From NCBI GenBank assembly GCA_040285825.1, contig JAUPSS010000002.1:2790001-2854000 (forward strand): a stretch of 64,000 nt of DNA, written 5' to 3'. The DNA is from Eukaryota sp. TZLM1-RC (Eukaryota; Metamonada: BaSk clade). A program made the position numbers and the translations under genes. This document shows, one piece after another, positions 31,627-43,030 of the stretch (within the stretch, counting starts at the first letter, position 1; each line of letters starts with the position of its first letter). The notes under the pieces were generated by a model. The model did no database searches and had not been told where the DNA came from. It saw only the letters and a program-made list of their open reading frames with translations.

Positions 31627-34600
31627 CTAATTTTCCATTTCAGAACCACTCATCTCACTTTCGCTAATATCTTCTTCCTCTTCTTCTTCGACTTCCCCAG
31701 ATTCCAAAAGTTCATCAGTCAATTCATCCCCAGACTCTTCTTCAACAACTTTTGTTTTCGACTTTTTTGATACTTTAGATGGTTTTTTACTTGGATTTTT
31801 TGAATGCTCATCATCTGAATCATTCACGCCACCCTGATTTGCAAGTGCACTAAGTTTTGATTCAATTTGATCCCAAATACTCTGATCTTGTTCCTTGGCC
31901 TTTAATTGAGTCACCTTTCGGCCTTTGGTAATAATTTTAGAGAAAGCATTGATAGAACTTTCATCAAGCAAGTCGAGATTTAAGTCGGGTAACAATTTCA
32001 ATAAGGTTTTCTGAGAAGACACTCCTGACATGCCGAAAATTTCGGCAATATTTAAATAAAGTTTTGAGAGTGTTCCGTTTCTAGATGATTTTAACTTAGA
32101 AATAAACTTAATAGAAATTGAATCCTTTTCAGATACCTTTGTCGTGAAAAATTTTGCCAATTCGGTAATAATTTTGCTGAAATCACTTTCTGTAATGATA
32201 TTTTGTGAAAGTTCCTGCTGAACAAGAGCAAAATTTTCATCATGAAACTCATTGATCTCTTCTGAGGCCTGAAGAGCGGCTGAAACTTCGTCCACACAAG
32301 TAAGTAATAACCCTAACGTATTTGTCATCAAGTTATATAAATACTTCTCCTTTGTCGCCAGATTCTTCAACAAATTAACCACTTTAAATTTCCTATCTTC
32401 TTTAATTAAAGCAAGCGCTAAATAAACAAAATGATATCTTGGTTTTAAAAGTTCTTGTAAAGTTAATTCAGCAATACAATCAAGAGCTACAAGAGCGATT
32501 TCAATATCTGATGATAAAATTAAACCAAAGAACTTTCCCGAAACAGAATCAACAATGGTGGGATGGCGAACAACTAAATCAGAAAATGAAATTAATAAGG
32601 TACTTGTTGCTCTATAAGAAAATGAATGGTCAAAACAAAGTTCAACTAATTCAATATGCTCGGAACAAAATGATCTTGATGGTAGCAAAACTCTAAAAAA
32701 ACTCCGAATTAAAATAGATTTAATATCGGGATTTACTGAAGGGGAAAATACAATATTCGGAAAACAATTGATTAAAAATTGGACATGTAAAGTGATAAAA
32801 GAATTTTGAATGAGGCAGTTTTCAGAAATATGGTTCAGATGATCAATTCTTTGATCAAAAATTGATCGAGTAATTTCTTCCGATGAAGAATTCGAACCAG
32901 CTTGTTCGTTTTGAATTCTTGCAATTTCTATATCGGAATATTTTGTAAACGAAGAACAAATACACCCTAGAAACCAAAAAATGGCGAGTTCATTATGGAT
33001 TCCTGGAATAAGTGTTTGTTTTTTCGTACAGAAATCAGTAAACCTCCCAAAATCATTGAATATAACAAATAGCGGGTTTTGTGCAATAGAAAAAATAACA
33101 GAAATTACTCTTTCTGATGTACTGAACCAATCAGAAACTTGAGAGCTCACCAAAATTTTGAACAGACAATTGAAGATTTCATGAGTATTTTCAACATTAT
33201 TTGATCTTTCGTGACAAATAATGGAAAAAATAGAATTTAAATATAAGTGAAAATATTCAGGATCTTGTTCAATAAGAATTTTGTAAGCTCCTTTATAGGA
33301 CAAAAATTTCACACAATCGTCAAGAGTCAATCCAGTTTCTGACCCTATGACGTGTAAAAAGCTCAAAATAATGATTGAACCAACAGCTGTGTCAAGTCTA
33401 ACTGAAACATCATCGAGAGCAGGCATTTTAATTACATAATTCTTTAACCTGGCAATTGTTTCTTCACTGAATAAATTTGGCGCTTTTCTCATTAGAAACT
33501 TGGTTAAATCCTTGACCAGTGAAAAATTATTCAAATAAAATGCCCTACAATTCACCAGAAAATGAGCAAAAGCACTAATAGTTTTCTCCACATCAGAAAT
33601 GTCGTTAAATTGCAAATTAAAAGCATTTGCCAAAAAATGATTACAAATTGTGTCCATCACCTTTTCTCTTTGGTGTTGATCATTCAATTGAAGTAATTTT
33701 AACAAAGACACGGCATATGAACCTTGAATGAGTGATACTAGGTGCATCTGTTCAAGGTACTTTAAAGCACATTCCAGATCAAAATCAGTACCATAATGCG
33801 TTAAGTAGTTCAGACATAGTCCGGCCACATAATCAAAAATTTCAAATATTTCACGAGTTTTCAGTAAGCAATTGTAAAGAACTTCTGCAACAGGAAATTC
33901 TGATAAGAGATCATCACTTATTCCTTCATTTAAAACAGAACTGGTATTCAACTCAGTGAGCAATTTACTCATTGTGGTGTAGAGCAAATACGGATTTTCT
34001 ACTCCCAGTAACATTTCAAAATACTTAACTGAGCTTTTCCTGACCCTTGCTGACCTGTCTAGAACTCTTTCCTTGACCACATATACTATATCATAAAGGT
34101 AGTCAACCAAGGGTTCATAATCATTAAGTAAAATAACTAAATCTTCATTATTATCAAACGCATTTGCCGAATGTGACGAAGTAACAACTGGGAGCATCCT
34201 GACAATCGACTGGAAAAAATTAGTGGAAATGTCTGTTAAAATTTTGACAGACTCAACCCTGCAGTTTGCATTTTCATCTTGGGCAAGGTCAAGCAATAAA
34301 TCTAATACATTCTGCTTATCTAAATGAGAAGCTTGTGGACGTGAGTCGTTGGAAGTCGGTTGATTTTGACCGCTTGAAAGGTCATTATTTTGAGCTGATT
34401 GATTTGGATCAACACTTAAGTCATCCAAATCAATAGGTAACTGCTCTTCCTCATCTTCATTCGACACGTCATCATTTTGAGCCTTCACGTCATCATTAAT
34501 ACCAATATTGTGAGCTTCATGGAGTAACAAAGTACCCAACATTGAGGCAGAACCAGCCCTAATTGCACTGTTATTACAAGATGCTAATTCTTTAACATGA

Positions 34601-35568
34601 ATTAATTTCTTCAAAACAATATTTGGGGCTTCACTAGCTAAGATATTTAAAAATTTGCCAAAATTTGTGCCATCTTGACCCTTATAATCACTTAAAATTG
34701 TGACCAAATTTTCCAGCAATAAATCCCCAATGATTCGTAATTTATAAAATTCATCATTGGTTTCGGCTTTTCTCAGCAAATGTACTAATAAATCACATCT
34801 TGGAGTTATTCTTATTTCTTCAATGATGGTATTAACCAAAACGGAAAGTGATTGTTGGCTGTCACGTGCAGCAGCAAGACTTATCTTGACCATTAATTCT
34901 GATAAATTAACCCTGATTTGTTTTTCTGTGTTTTTCCTGGCACCAAACGTCTTTTCACACAAATAAAGAGCAGGTAATAAAATTCTAAAAAAAGAATTTA
35001 AATCAGAATTATCAGTAAAAACCCTAGTTAATTGTGGAGAATTGAGGAGAGAGCAAAGAGCTTGAAGTAATGAAAGGTAGCTTCTCTCATGGTTTTCTTT
35101 TTCACCTTTAGCTTCTTCATCACCCTGAGATTGTTTGGCAACTGCACTCTTCTTGGTATTTCTAACAAAGCTTAACTGGTTAGTGATTAGCCAGCAAGTG
35201 AGACAAACGTACATGTTGACAATTGTTGGCAAATGAGCCTTTTCGTCACTAGATCTTTGATGAATCGGGTTGCAGGGGTTCTGGAGGTCTGAGGATAGTG
35301 AGGATAGCGCAGTTGTGAGGGAAGATGTAATCATGGTGTGAAAAGGAAGAGCAGAAGTGGCTTCCCAGTGATGTACAAGGGAAAACAGAGTTGCAAAAAC
35401 TGAAGGATGTTCGATGTTGGCAAATTGGTCCGTAATAGCAGCAAGAGGTTCTTCAAGCAGGGTAGCAATATCTAAATCGATGTGAGAAGGATCAAATGCA
35501 TCATCTAAGTAGCACTCGTTCTTTGGATCAAGAAGATCCTTTGGGGAAAGTGGAATATAGAACACCAT
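31627..35568 (-). CDS. condensin complex subunit 1 (CAP-D2-like HEAT protein)
   Basis: 1313 residues, typical for condensin D2 (about 1200-1400). The N-terminus (FYIPLSPKDLL) and the acidic middle linker fit the Cnd1 family. The central part shows the family landmark: a HEAT helix pair with VLDLLLDLAQDENANCRVES, then VVKERVLDRSARVRKSSVKY, equivalent to 'rlxDksalVRKxAlqLl'. The acidic/basic C-terminal tail (SKKSKTKVVEEESGDE, poly-E) is usual too. Role: non-SMC subunit of condensin, binding DNA and other subunits for mitotic chromosome compaction. ATG at 35568; single exon. Its 5' part is duplicated in both arms of the inverted repeat. A retroelement lies about 120 bp upstream, divergent. Condensin II D3 or cohesin-loader HEAT proteins are less likely. 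Confidence 0.75.
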   Translation of the reverse strand: MVFYIPLSPKDLLDPKNECYLDDAFDPSHIDLDIATLLEEPLAAITDQFANIEHPSVFATLFSLVHHWEATSALPFHTMITSSLTTALSSLSSDLQNPCNPIHQRSSDEKAHLPTIVNMYVCLTCWLITNQLSFVRNTKKSAVAKQSQGDEEAKGEKENHERSYLSLLQALCSLLNSPQLTRVFTDNSDLNSFFRILLPALYLCEKTFGARKNTEKQIRVNLSELMVKISLAAARDSQQSLSVLVNTIIEEIRITPRCDLLVHLLRKAETNDEFYKLRIIGDLLLENLVTILSDYKGQDGTNFGKFLNILASEAPNIVLKKLIHVKELASCNNSAIRAGSASMLGTLLLHEAHNIGINDDVKAQNDDVSNEDEEEQLPIDLDDLSVDPNQSAQNNDLSSGQNQPTSNDSRPQASHLDKQNVLDLLLDLAQDENANCRVESVKILTDISTNFFQSIVRMLPVVTSSHSANAFDNNEDLVILLNDYEPLVDYLYDIVYVVKERVLDRSARVRKSSVKYFEMLLGVENPYLLYTTMSKLLTELNTSSVLNEGISDDLLSEFPVAEVLYNCLLKTREIFEIFDYVAGLCLNYLTHYGTDFDLECALKYLEQMHLVSLIQGSYAVSLLKLLQLNDQHQREKVMDTICNHFLANAFNLQFNDISDVEKTISAFAHFLVNCRAFYLNNFSLVKDLTKFLMRKAPNLFSEETIARLKNYVIKMPALDDVSVRLDTAVGSIIILSFLHVIGSETGLTLDDCVKFLSYKGAYKILIEQDPEYFHLYLNSIFSIICHERSNNVENTHEIFNCLFKILVSSQVSDWFSTSERVISVIFSIAQNPLFVIFNDFGRFTDFCTKKQTLIPGIHNELAIFWFLGCICSSFTKYSDIEIARIQNEQAGSNSSSEEITRSIFDQRIDHLNHISENCLIQNSFITLHVQFLINCFPNIVFSPSVNPDIKSILIRSFFRVLLPSRSFCSEHIELVELCFDHSFSYRATSTLLISFSDLVVRHPTIVDSVSGKFFGLILSSDIEIALVALDCIAELTLQELLKPRYHFVYLALALIKEDRKFKVVNLLKNLATKEKYLYNLMTNTLGLLLTCVDEVSAALQASEEINEFHDENFALVQQELSQNIITESDFSKIITELAKFFTTKVSEKDSISIKFISKLKSSRNGTLSKLYLNIAEIFGMSGVSSQKTLLKLLPDLNLDLLDESSINAFSKIITKGRKVTQLKAKEQDQSIWDQIESKLSALANQGGVNDSDDEHSKNPSKKPSKVSKKSKTKVVEEESGDELTDELLESGEVEEEEEEDISESEMSGSEMEN

Positions 35569-35689
35569 TCTTACAGATAATGTCTATAATAATGGAGTAA
35601 CTGTCCAGAAAATGTCTTTGATATTGAAGGATTGAGTGTTTGGGAATTGGACCTTGATCTAAAATCCAAATTCATTTATTAAACCAACA

Positions 35690-36291
35690 ACCATCGCTCA
35701 GTTGTTCACGATCCTGTTAGAGACCAACTATACGCTATGTGCAAAAGTCATCACATTGAAGCTTTTGTTGAACCACTTGTGCGAAGGTTGTCATCTGAAA
35801 ATGAAGACGAAAATACTTTTGGGAAACGCCGTGCTGATTTAATTACCCCTGGGTCTGATGGTGTGATCAAAGTTGTTGATGTTGTCACTGTTGATGTTTG
35901 TAAAGACTCAGCAATTGATTTTGCTAAAAAGGATGAAACTCCACTTTGCTTTGCTGAAAAGAGCAAAATCAAAAAGTACAATGAACCCTTATCTCAGCTA
36001 GGATGTGTTGAGCATGTCAAGTATCAGCTGGTTCCATTTGATGTTTCTCTTTTTGGTAACATTGGAATATCTGGCATTAAATTTCTCGAAGGTTTCAGAA
36101 GTTTAATAAAAGAAAGAGCAGGAAAAGAATTGAACTTCAATTTTTGGCACAATAGAATTGTTTTCAGTATTCTTAAAGCAATTCCAGAAATGTTGACCAA
36201 AGCACTGTTACAATTAGGAATAGAGTATGAAAATCGCGCGCTTAAAAGATTTGATGATGTTGATGCGTGTATTGAGGATATTGAGTTCTAG
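35690..36291 (+). mobile_element. retrotransposon nuclease domain fragment, family C
   Basis: Open frame with VHDPVRDQLYAMCKSHHIEAF, the nuclease segment KRRADLITPGSDGVIKVVDV (Ala where other copies have Gly or Ser) and a C-terminus ending ACIEDIEF then TAG. 5' truncated. Placed about 120 bp before the condensin ATG and pointing away from it. Confidence 0.8.
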
Positions 36292-36304
36292 TTTTTTTGT
36301 TTAA

Positions 36305-37000
36305 CCAACAATATTTGGCTTGATAATCTTCCCCATGATTTAATTTGTAAATGATGAAAGATTGTCACTTCTACCCATTTATTTAATTGTAATCGTTTTA
36401 TTACTCTTAAATCAAAAGTGCATGAAGCTGTTCGTGATCAGCTCTACTGCATGTTTTAATCCCACAAGATTAAATTTTTTGGAACGCTTGCTGTCCAATA
36501 TGGCTGATGAAGGTGACAGAATCTCTTTTGGTTATAGCCGCAGTGATGTGCTAGTTTCCGCTCTTGATGGATCAATGATCATTATTGATGTCAGATCTAC
36601 TGATGTACCAAACAGCCCAAACAAAAAACTGGCACAATCTCATAATTCACCTTTACGTAGAGCTGAAGAAGCGAAAATTATCAATGCTGAAAAAATCAAT
36701 AATTTGAATTCCAACTCACATACTCAAGAACTTTCTTTGTCCTTTTCCTTTTTGTTTATTTGGAACCTTCGGTAAAACTGCGTTATCTTTTTGGACGATT
36801 TTTCATCTATTGTCAAAAATAGAACTAAAAGAATATTGGACAGAACTTTTGGCAAAACAGAATTGTTTTTTGTATTTTTGAAGGAATCCTTAGCCTGGTT
36901 TCTAGTTCGTTGTTATCACTAGAAAATGAAGAAGATGTTGTAGGTAAATTTTCAATATTACATGTGGAGTTTCAGGAAATTGATTTTTAGTTTTTAGCAT
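36305..37000 (+). mobile_element. retrotransposon C-terminal half, decayed
   Basis: IWLDNLPHDLICK then a broken knuckle, VHEAVRDQLYCM out of frame, SRSDVLVSALDGSMIIIDV (nuclease segment), and a degenerate end near 36990. Same orientation as the preceding fragment; a second insertion. Confidence 0.7.
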
Positions 37001-37049
37001 TTTCATTTGAATAAAATAAGTTTAAAAAAATCCAATTGGATATCCATTC

Positions 37050-37230
37050 TTCATTACAACTCCAAGCACTATTGAGCTGCCACATCGTTTAAGATGGTCT
37101 GATAATCTCTTCTACAGAGATCTTCTTGACTACTCTCTTTTTAGTTCCTCCCTGTCAATAACAACAGTACATCAATTACCTTTGAATCGTAAAAATGAAG
37201 ATTCGAAAGGTTCCGTTGAAGGTTTGATTT
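37050..37230 (+). mobile_element. possible retrotransposon fragment
   Basis: LELPHRLRWSDNLFYRDLLD resembles the segment around LEKLPPQIWTKCFPQ of family B. Similarity is weak. Confidence 0.3.
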
Positions 37231-37649
37231 CATCAGAATGATCATTGTTCAACGAAATACATAATACAAGATGTCGATTATGAAAGAGTTGCTGAATTGA
37301 AGAGACTCAATTGTGAAAGATAACCTTCTATGTAAAAGCTGCGCCTTTGATCAACAAAATCAAAGGGGTTTGCTTGAGGGAAAGCGTACAGTCTATGAAC
37401 TAGCACACAAAACGAATCACAGTTGAAATGCGCCAACTATTCCGATTTTCCAATCGTTCCTCATATACTGGCTTTAGCCTTACTACAGGATAATATAAGG
37501 AACTTACACCACTGCCAATATCCTTGAACACTTTTTGTGTCTCTTCTTCAATAGTTGTTACTGTTTAGGCCGACTTCTGCATTTGTTTCAATGTAACAAA
37601 GCAACCCTTACCCTTCGCTTAGTTCCAGGCTGGTTAAGTTTTATTGCTT
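37231..37649. other. spacer sequence, nothing recognised
   Basis: No gene or repeat seen between the retroelement debris and the right-arm condensin fragment. Confidence 0.4.
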
Positions 37650-38144
37650 TGGTTTGTTCCATTTCTGCTCTTCCTTTTCCCACCATGATTACCTCTTCCC
37701 TCACCACTGCGATATCCTCACTATTCTCAGACCTACAGAACCCCTGCAACCCGATTCATCAAAGATCTAGTGAGGAGAAGGCGCATTTGCCAACAATTGT
37801 CAACATGTACGTTTGTCTCACTTGCTGGCTAATCACTAACCAGGTAAGCTTTGTTAGAGAAGAAGAGTGCAGTTGCCAAACAATCTCAGGGTGATGAAGA
37901 AGATAAAGGTGAAAAGGAAAACCATGAGAGAAGCTACCTTTCATTACTTCAAGCTCTTTGCTCTCTCCTTAATTCTCCACAATTAACTAGGGTTTTTATT
38001 GATAATTCTGATTTAAATTCTTTCAAAAGAAACCAGCTTTGCCTTCAACTCCTAAACTGCCTCATTCGTTCTAGTAACAATTCGTTTTTATTAACCCAAA
38101 AGTCGAAACAAGTGAGCAGTTCCTTGAGTACTGAACAATACTAA
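37650..38144 (+). pseudogene. 5' fragment of the condensin CAP-D2 gene (right arm)
   Basis: Starts slightly further 5' than the left-arm fragment (SALPFPTMITSSLTTA). It has a frameshift around 37850 (an extra g in the 'accaggtaag' stretch and a deletion after it), then continues as SAVAKQSQGDEEDKGEKENH. After DNSDLNSF it carries the same unrelated extension as the left fragment, so both come from one duplication event. Confidence 0.85.
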
Positions 38145-39235
38145 TTATGAAGTTTAATATCCATTTTTTCTCGTTTTGAAATTCTTTAAATATGTTTTTA
38201 AAAGATATTTAAATGTAGGTTTGTTGTAGCTTATTAATAATTACCACTAATAGCATCAGGTTTATAATGAAATCCTTGAGATGTTCGTAGTTGGTATACG
38301 TCTATTTTTGTAAGGATTGTCCATAACTGGTTTCTATCAAAATATCGTCTTGAAGGTTTAATTCAATTTTCACTACAACCTGCCTCCACCAATTTTTTTA
38401 TCAGATCTTGCATCTTTTTCTTATTCCCATTTTCAAATCATATTTTGTCGTTTATTCATATCAGGGTTTAGAGTGCGTTTTAATCATTGGTAATAGTAAT
38501 TCATTTAAGGAAAGTGATTTGTCAAGCAACGTGTTTTTCTGAGACCAAAGCAATCTCTATTCCTGCAATTTTTTCATATAATTCTATTTTACATTTACCA
38601 GTTTAGGAGACTCAAGTTCAATCAACTTCTTTTTTTATTTTTCTATAGAAGATTGGTCTTGGTAATTTTAACATTGATTCTGCAACAATCACATGAAAAG
38701 TTATTATGTTCGGTTGAAATTAGATAATAACCCCTATAATCAAATACAAAACAATCAGATTGAAACACAATAACCTCTCACATCTGGATCTGATTACTGA
38801 CCCCTTTGGCATTTGAAATACCTATCTGGTCACGTATTTTCTTTTCTCTTCACATTCACCTTCAATTTTTTATTGATATCTACGGGTATCAGAAATTTTC
38901 TTTACAAAACAAGCATTTTTTTTCGAAAAAAAAGCAACAATTCTTTTCCAATAATACTTTTTAGGGATTTGCATCCTAATTATGAATATATTCACAACAT
39001 GAGTTCACATTGTATTAAATTTTCTTCATTGAGCCACATTAGCTTGGATTATTTATTTTTTAATATTTTTTTGCAAACATCAATGCAGCAGTCAGAGTCC
39101 GCATTCACCTTCAAATTTTCATGGGTTACTACGGTAACCTTACTACTCATAAGGCTAAGAAACCACTTGATGAATTGACCTTGTCAATGCTAAGTTTATG
39201 ATTATAAAACAGGAGAATTTGCGGTTTGTTCAATT
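38145..39235. repeat. kinesin 5' flank, copy 3
   Basis: Nearly identical in reverse complement to 20987-22078. No gene recognised. Confidence 0.7.
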
Positions 39236-39253
39236 TTAGGTCGGCCGACCTAA
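39236..39253. promoter_or_regulatory. 18-bp perfect palindrome upstream of kinesin copy 3
   Basis: ttaggtcggccgacctaa, 51 bp before ATG 39305; same sequence and spacing as at copy 1. Confidence 0.55.
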
Positions 39254-39304
39254 TTTTGGTTTTTGATCTGATTATGGTTAATTTAAGCGGAACCTTTTTT
39301 TTCA

Positions 39305-41272
39305 ATGAACTTCATTAAGGTGGCCGTCAGAGTACGGCCTCTTTTTGCCGCTAAATCAGAACGCTGCTGGCGCTCCGATCAAACCACTCTGTCTTCTAAT
39401 ATGTCTTCCACAGTCTACAATTTTGACAATGTCTTTAATGAATCTGAAAACAACTCATCCCTCTACAACTCTCTTGTCTCTCCCATCGTGTCACAAGCTA
39501 TTGAGGGCTTCCATGGTACCGTTTTTGCTTATGGACAAACTGCTGCTGGTAAAACTCACAGTATGATGAGTTCTCATGACGATCCAGGAGTTGTTTATCG
39601 TGCTCTTTCTGACATTTTTGATCACATTGAAGCTTTTTTTGACCGCCATTACCTCGTCCGTGTTTCCTTTATCGAAATCTACAATGAACATATTTTCGAT
39701 CTGCTTGAACCCCAGAACAAACCTTGTCTCCGTACAGATGCCCAAACTAACTCAGTGGTTCTCTGCTCTGTCCAAGAATTCGTAGTCATGTCAGTTGAAG
39801 GGGCATTGGAACTATTAGAAAAGGGGAACCAACGACGTCATGTAGGTGCTACAAGAATGAATGACAGAAGTTCTCGAAGTCATTCTATCTTTAGAATAAT
39901 TCTTGAATCACGGGACAAATCACCAAATTCTGATGGTGCAGTTAGAATTTCTCATTTAAATTTTGTTGATCTAGCTGGTAGTGAGAGAGCTTCTATTACT
40001 GGAGCTAAAGGAATTCAGTTGAGAGAAGCTGGTAGTATTAACAAGTCGCTCTTGGCACTAGGAACAGTCATTTCAAAATTACAATCAAATCCCGCTGGCG
40101 TTGTTAATTACCGAGATTCAAAGTTAACTCATGTATTATCCAATGCTTTGGGAGGTAATTCTTTAACCGTATTGATTTGCTGCATCAATCCCCATGTAAA
40201 GCATTTTGAAGTTACCAAAAGTACTTTGGATTTCGCAATGCGGGCTAAACAAGTTCAAAATAGAGCAAAGATTAATGAAGTTTTGGATGATAGAGCTTTA
40301 TTAAAACGATATGAAAATGAAATTAAAGAATTGAAGGAAAAGAATTTACAATTATTACTAAATCAACGTCTTATTGATGAAGAACCAAAACCTAGTTCTT
40401 TTAATAGACGACTTACTTGGTGTCCTTCACTCAATACTGCTAACCGAAAATTTCAAAAGATGAGCCCTTCTATGTCACCCATGAGACCAGCACCAAGACC
40501 TTCGCTTGCTCCCAAATTTTCTGTTGATTCACCAAATTTTCAGATTCCACCAGAAAAGAGATCAAGTATTGCACCTTCTTCGCCAACTCTAGAACAGTTT
40601 GAAATGTTCAAAAGACCTTCCCAGACTCCAATCAATAATGATATTTTAATTGATGGTTATCAAGAAAATAGTTCTCAAGCTGAAATTATCAAAAAACAAG
40701 CTGCTGAGTTGGATAAATTAAAAGAAGAATTGAAAGATGAAAGGAACATGGTTGCTGATTTAAAAGCAGATTATGAATTAATTCAATTGCAAAAAGAAGA
40801 AGAAATTAGTTCAATCAAATCAGAAAAACAATCAGAAATTGAGGAATTGAAATCTGAAAATGGATCTCTTTTGGCTAACAAAGGAGAAGCTTATTTAGAA
40901 TTAGAGAAGCAATTATGTGAAAAAAATCAGGAAATTGTTTATTTAAATCAATTAAATGAAGCATTAACCCAAAATGCTATCAATTTAGAATCTTCTTTAA
41001 TATCTGCAAGAGATGAACTTGAATGTAAAGAAGCTTTATTATCAACTAGTCAATCCCAATCAATTTTCAATCAAAAAGTTGAAATTGATAAACTTAATCA
41101 AGAAATAACCTCCTTAAAAAACAAAGTGAGGGAGCTCAAGGCCGTCAATTTTGTTCTTCTGGAGAGCAAAGAGCACCAACATTTGGAAATAAAGTATGTA
41201 AAGGCTGCGAACGGTCTTCTGTTCAAGAGTAAAGCCCATCAACATTTGTGTAAGAAAAACCATAAAAAATAA
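39305..41272 (+). CDS. kinesin-7 (CENP-E-like), copy 3
   Basis: 655 residues from ATG 39305. P-loop GQTAAGKT at 77-84, switch I NDRSSRSH at 186-193, switch II VDLAGSE at 221-227, neck RAKINEVLDDRALLKRYE just after the motor. Unlike copy 1 it keeps the Pro/Ser-rich linker (SPSMSPMRPAPRPSLAP) before the coiled coil. The tail is shorter than in copy 2 and ends in a partly duplicated segment (LLESKEHQHL ... FKSKAHQHL) and KKNHKK. It appears intact and has the upstream palindrome at the original distance. It is the best candidate for the functional gene of the three. Expected role: microtubule plus-end motor in chromosome movement. Confidence 0.85.
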   Translation: MNFIKVAVRVRPLFAAKSERCWRSDQTTLSSNMSSTVYNFDNVFNESENNSSLYNSLVSPIVSQAIEGFHGTVFAYGQTAAGKTHSMMSSHDDPGVVYRALSDIFDHIEAFFDRHYLVRVSFIEIYNEHIFDLLEPQNKPCLRTDAQTNSVVLCSVQEFVVMSVEGALELLEKGNQRRHVGATRMNDRSSRSHSIFRIILESRDKSPNSDGAVRISHLNFVDLAGSERASITGAKGIQLREAGSINKSLLALGTVISKLQSNPAGVVNYRDSKLTHVLSNALGGNSLTVLICCINPHVKHFEVTKSTLDFAMRAKQVQNRAKINEVLDDRALLKRYENEIKELKEKNLQLLLNQRLIDEEPKPSSFNRRLTWCPSLNTANRKFQKMSPSMSPMRPAPRPSLAPKFSVDSPNFQIPPEKRSSIAPSSPTLEQFEMFKRPSQTPINNDILIDGYQENSSQAEIIKKQAAELDKLKEELKDERNMVADLKADYELIQLQKEEEISSIKSEKQSEIEELKSENGSLLANKGEAYLELEKQLCEKNQEIVYLNQLNEALTQNAINLESSLISARDELECKEALLSTSQSQSIFNQKVEIDKLNQEITSLKNKVRELKAVNFVLLESKEHQHLEIKYVKAANGLLFKSKAHQHLCKKNHKK

Positions 41273-41299
41273 ATTTTGTTTTTTCTTTTTTTAATAAAC

Positions 41300-41640
41300 A
41301 ATATTTTTATTTTCTACGTAATTACAAAACAAAACAAATTAAAACACATAAGAAACAAAATTCTCCACATCAACTCTTGACGAATATTTATACAGCTTGA
41401 ATATCATTAAAATTAAATACTTCTATACAACGCAAAAATGACACGATTCTTCCATAAATACCCAACAAAATTCTTACCCTTTGAACGACAAAGAATATCA
41501 AAATCATTGTGAAAATTCAAATCAGACTTACCAATATTACCAAAAATGGAGAAGGCAAAAGGAACAAAGGAAAACTTCGAGTAGAGATTTTTCATTTAAA
41601 GCATTGAATAACTCATCATATTTGTCTCGTTTACGAACTT
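41300..41640 (-). mobile_element. retrotransposon 3' fragment
   Basis: The minus strand encodes KFSFVPFAFSIFGNIGKSD and FVGYLWKNRVIFALYRSI. This aligns with YNLYPFVFSLFGSLAP and FNRLFWQNRIVFSIFKGI. Present only in the right arm at this site, directly behind kinesin copy 3. Confidence 0.7.
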
Positions 41641-43030
41641 CAGCTTTCCTTTCCTTTTTTTTGATAATTATTATATTTTTTCTTCAACTTTTAAAGACTT
41701 TTTCAGACAACTAGACATGTCGATTTTTCCAAAAGAAAAAAAATGATTTTTTTGACTTATAAAGAATTTGCACATACTAAAGTGTTGGACCAATTAACTT
41801 CTTTTGCTCTTATGTAATTGATTTGTCAAAATACTGTTTTCTAATTTGTTTCAGCTTCAATTCATCAGTGAGTTTTTAACTAGAAGATGAACCATTCTTG
41901 CACTACAAGAATTAACTTTGGTAGCTTTGCGATTATTTGTTGACTTTTCTCGTCAAGAAATGATTCGAAATTCCACAAATATGAAAAAAGCGAAGGATAA
42001 ACAAAAAGTTGGTAGACATCTCCCCAAAATTGGTGAAAATGAATTGAACTCAGAAACAACAAATTTTTTAATGACATTGATTCCAATTTTCAGAGAAGTT
42101 ATATGCCCGATTTCAAAAAAAACAATGAAAAAGTATTATTTCAGTAAGTTGAGACTCTTTTATTAAGGCATGAAGATGTCAAAGGTGACAAAGTACTAAG
42201 TGTATATTGAAAACATAGACTTTACAAAAGATTCGACTCAATGCCAGTGGATGGTCCTCATTATTGTAAATTACCAGGGTGCAAAAATGAGAAATATATA
42301 AAGGTAAAGACATTCCGAAAAACCAGAAATTGGGGGTAACTTGTGAGTTTTCTTTTGTGTTTTTAAATAAGGTGAATAATCTGACTTTTGGTTTTTTCGT
42401 TTTTTTTGTTTTTTTTTGTTTTTTTTTCTCATTTTTTCTGTGGGACGTGATTGCCTTTTCTATGTTTGTTTCAAACACAATTTTTTATGAGGTACAATTA
42501 GTTCATCATTTTGCCACAACAGATTGTAGGCATTTGAACTATTCGATTGAGTACACGAATCAATAGGTCATCGGATCAGATATTCGGAAACATTGTGTGT
42601 TATTCATCGCAAGGTTTATGAAACTTATTAAGTGTGAAGAATATTTGGAAAATCAACCTAAGTACAAGTTGGAAAAACATCTGCCAGACATTTTTCACCT
42701 TTTCAGATTCTGTTTGAAAAATGTTAACAATTTTTTGACATTTGCAAAACAAGTTGAATCAATATGATAATCGTCACTTGTAACAATTTAGTTTATTCTT
42801 CAACAATTCATTGTTATGAAAAAGTATTCAAGTATTTCAAATTCACCAACCGATACCGTGTTTAAAATTTCACAATAAGCAATTGAAAAAGATGACATGT
42901 TTTTATTTGATATATTGTAAATAACAGTTTTAAAATTAATACTGTTACTGCAATATGTGATTTTTCATTTGGGTGAAACTTTTGCTTTGTCCAGGAATTT
43001 TTATCCATTAAATTTAATTTTAAATAGAAT
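41641..43030. other. non-coding part of right arm
   Basis: 41760-42310 matches left 17700-18300. 42330-42690, with long T-runs, replaces the second kinesin relic of the left arm. No gene recognised. Confidence 0.4.
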
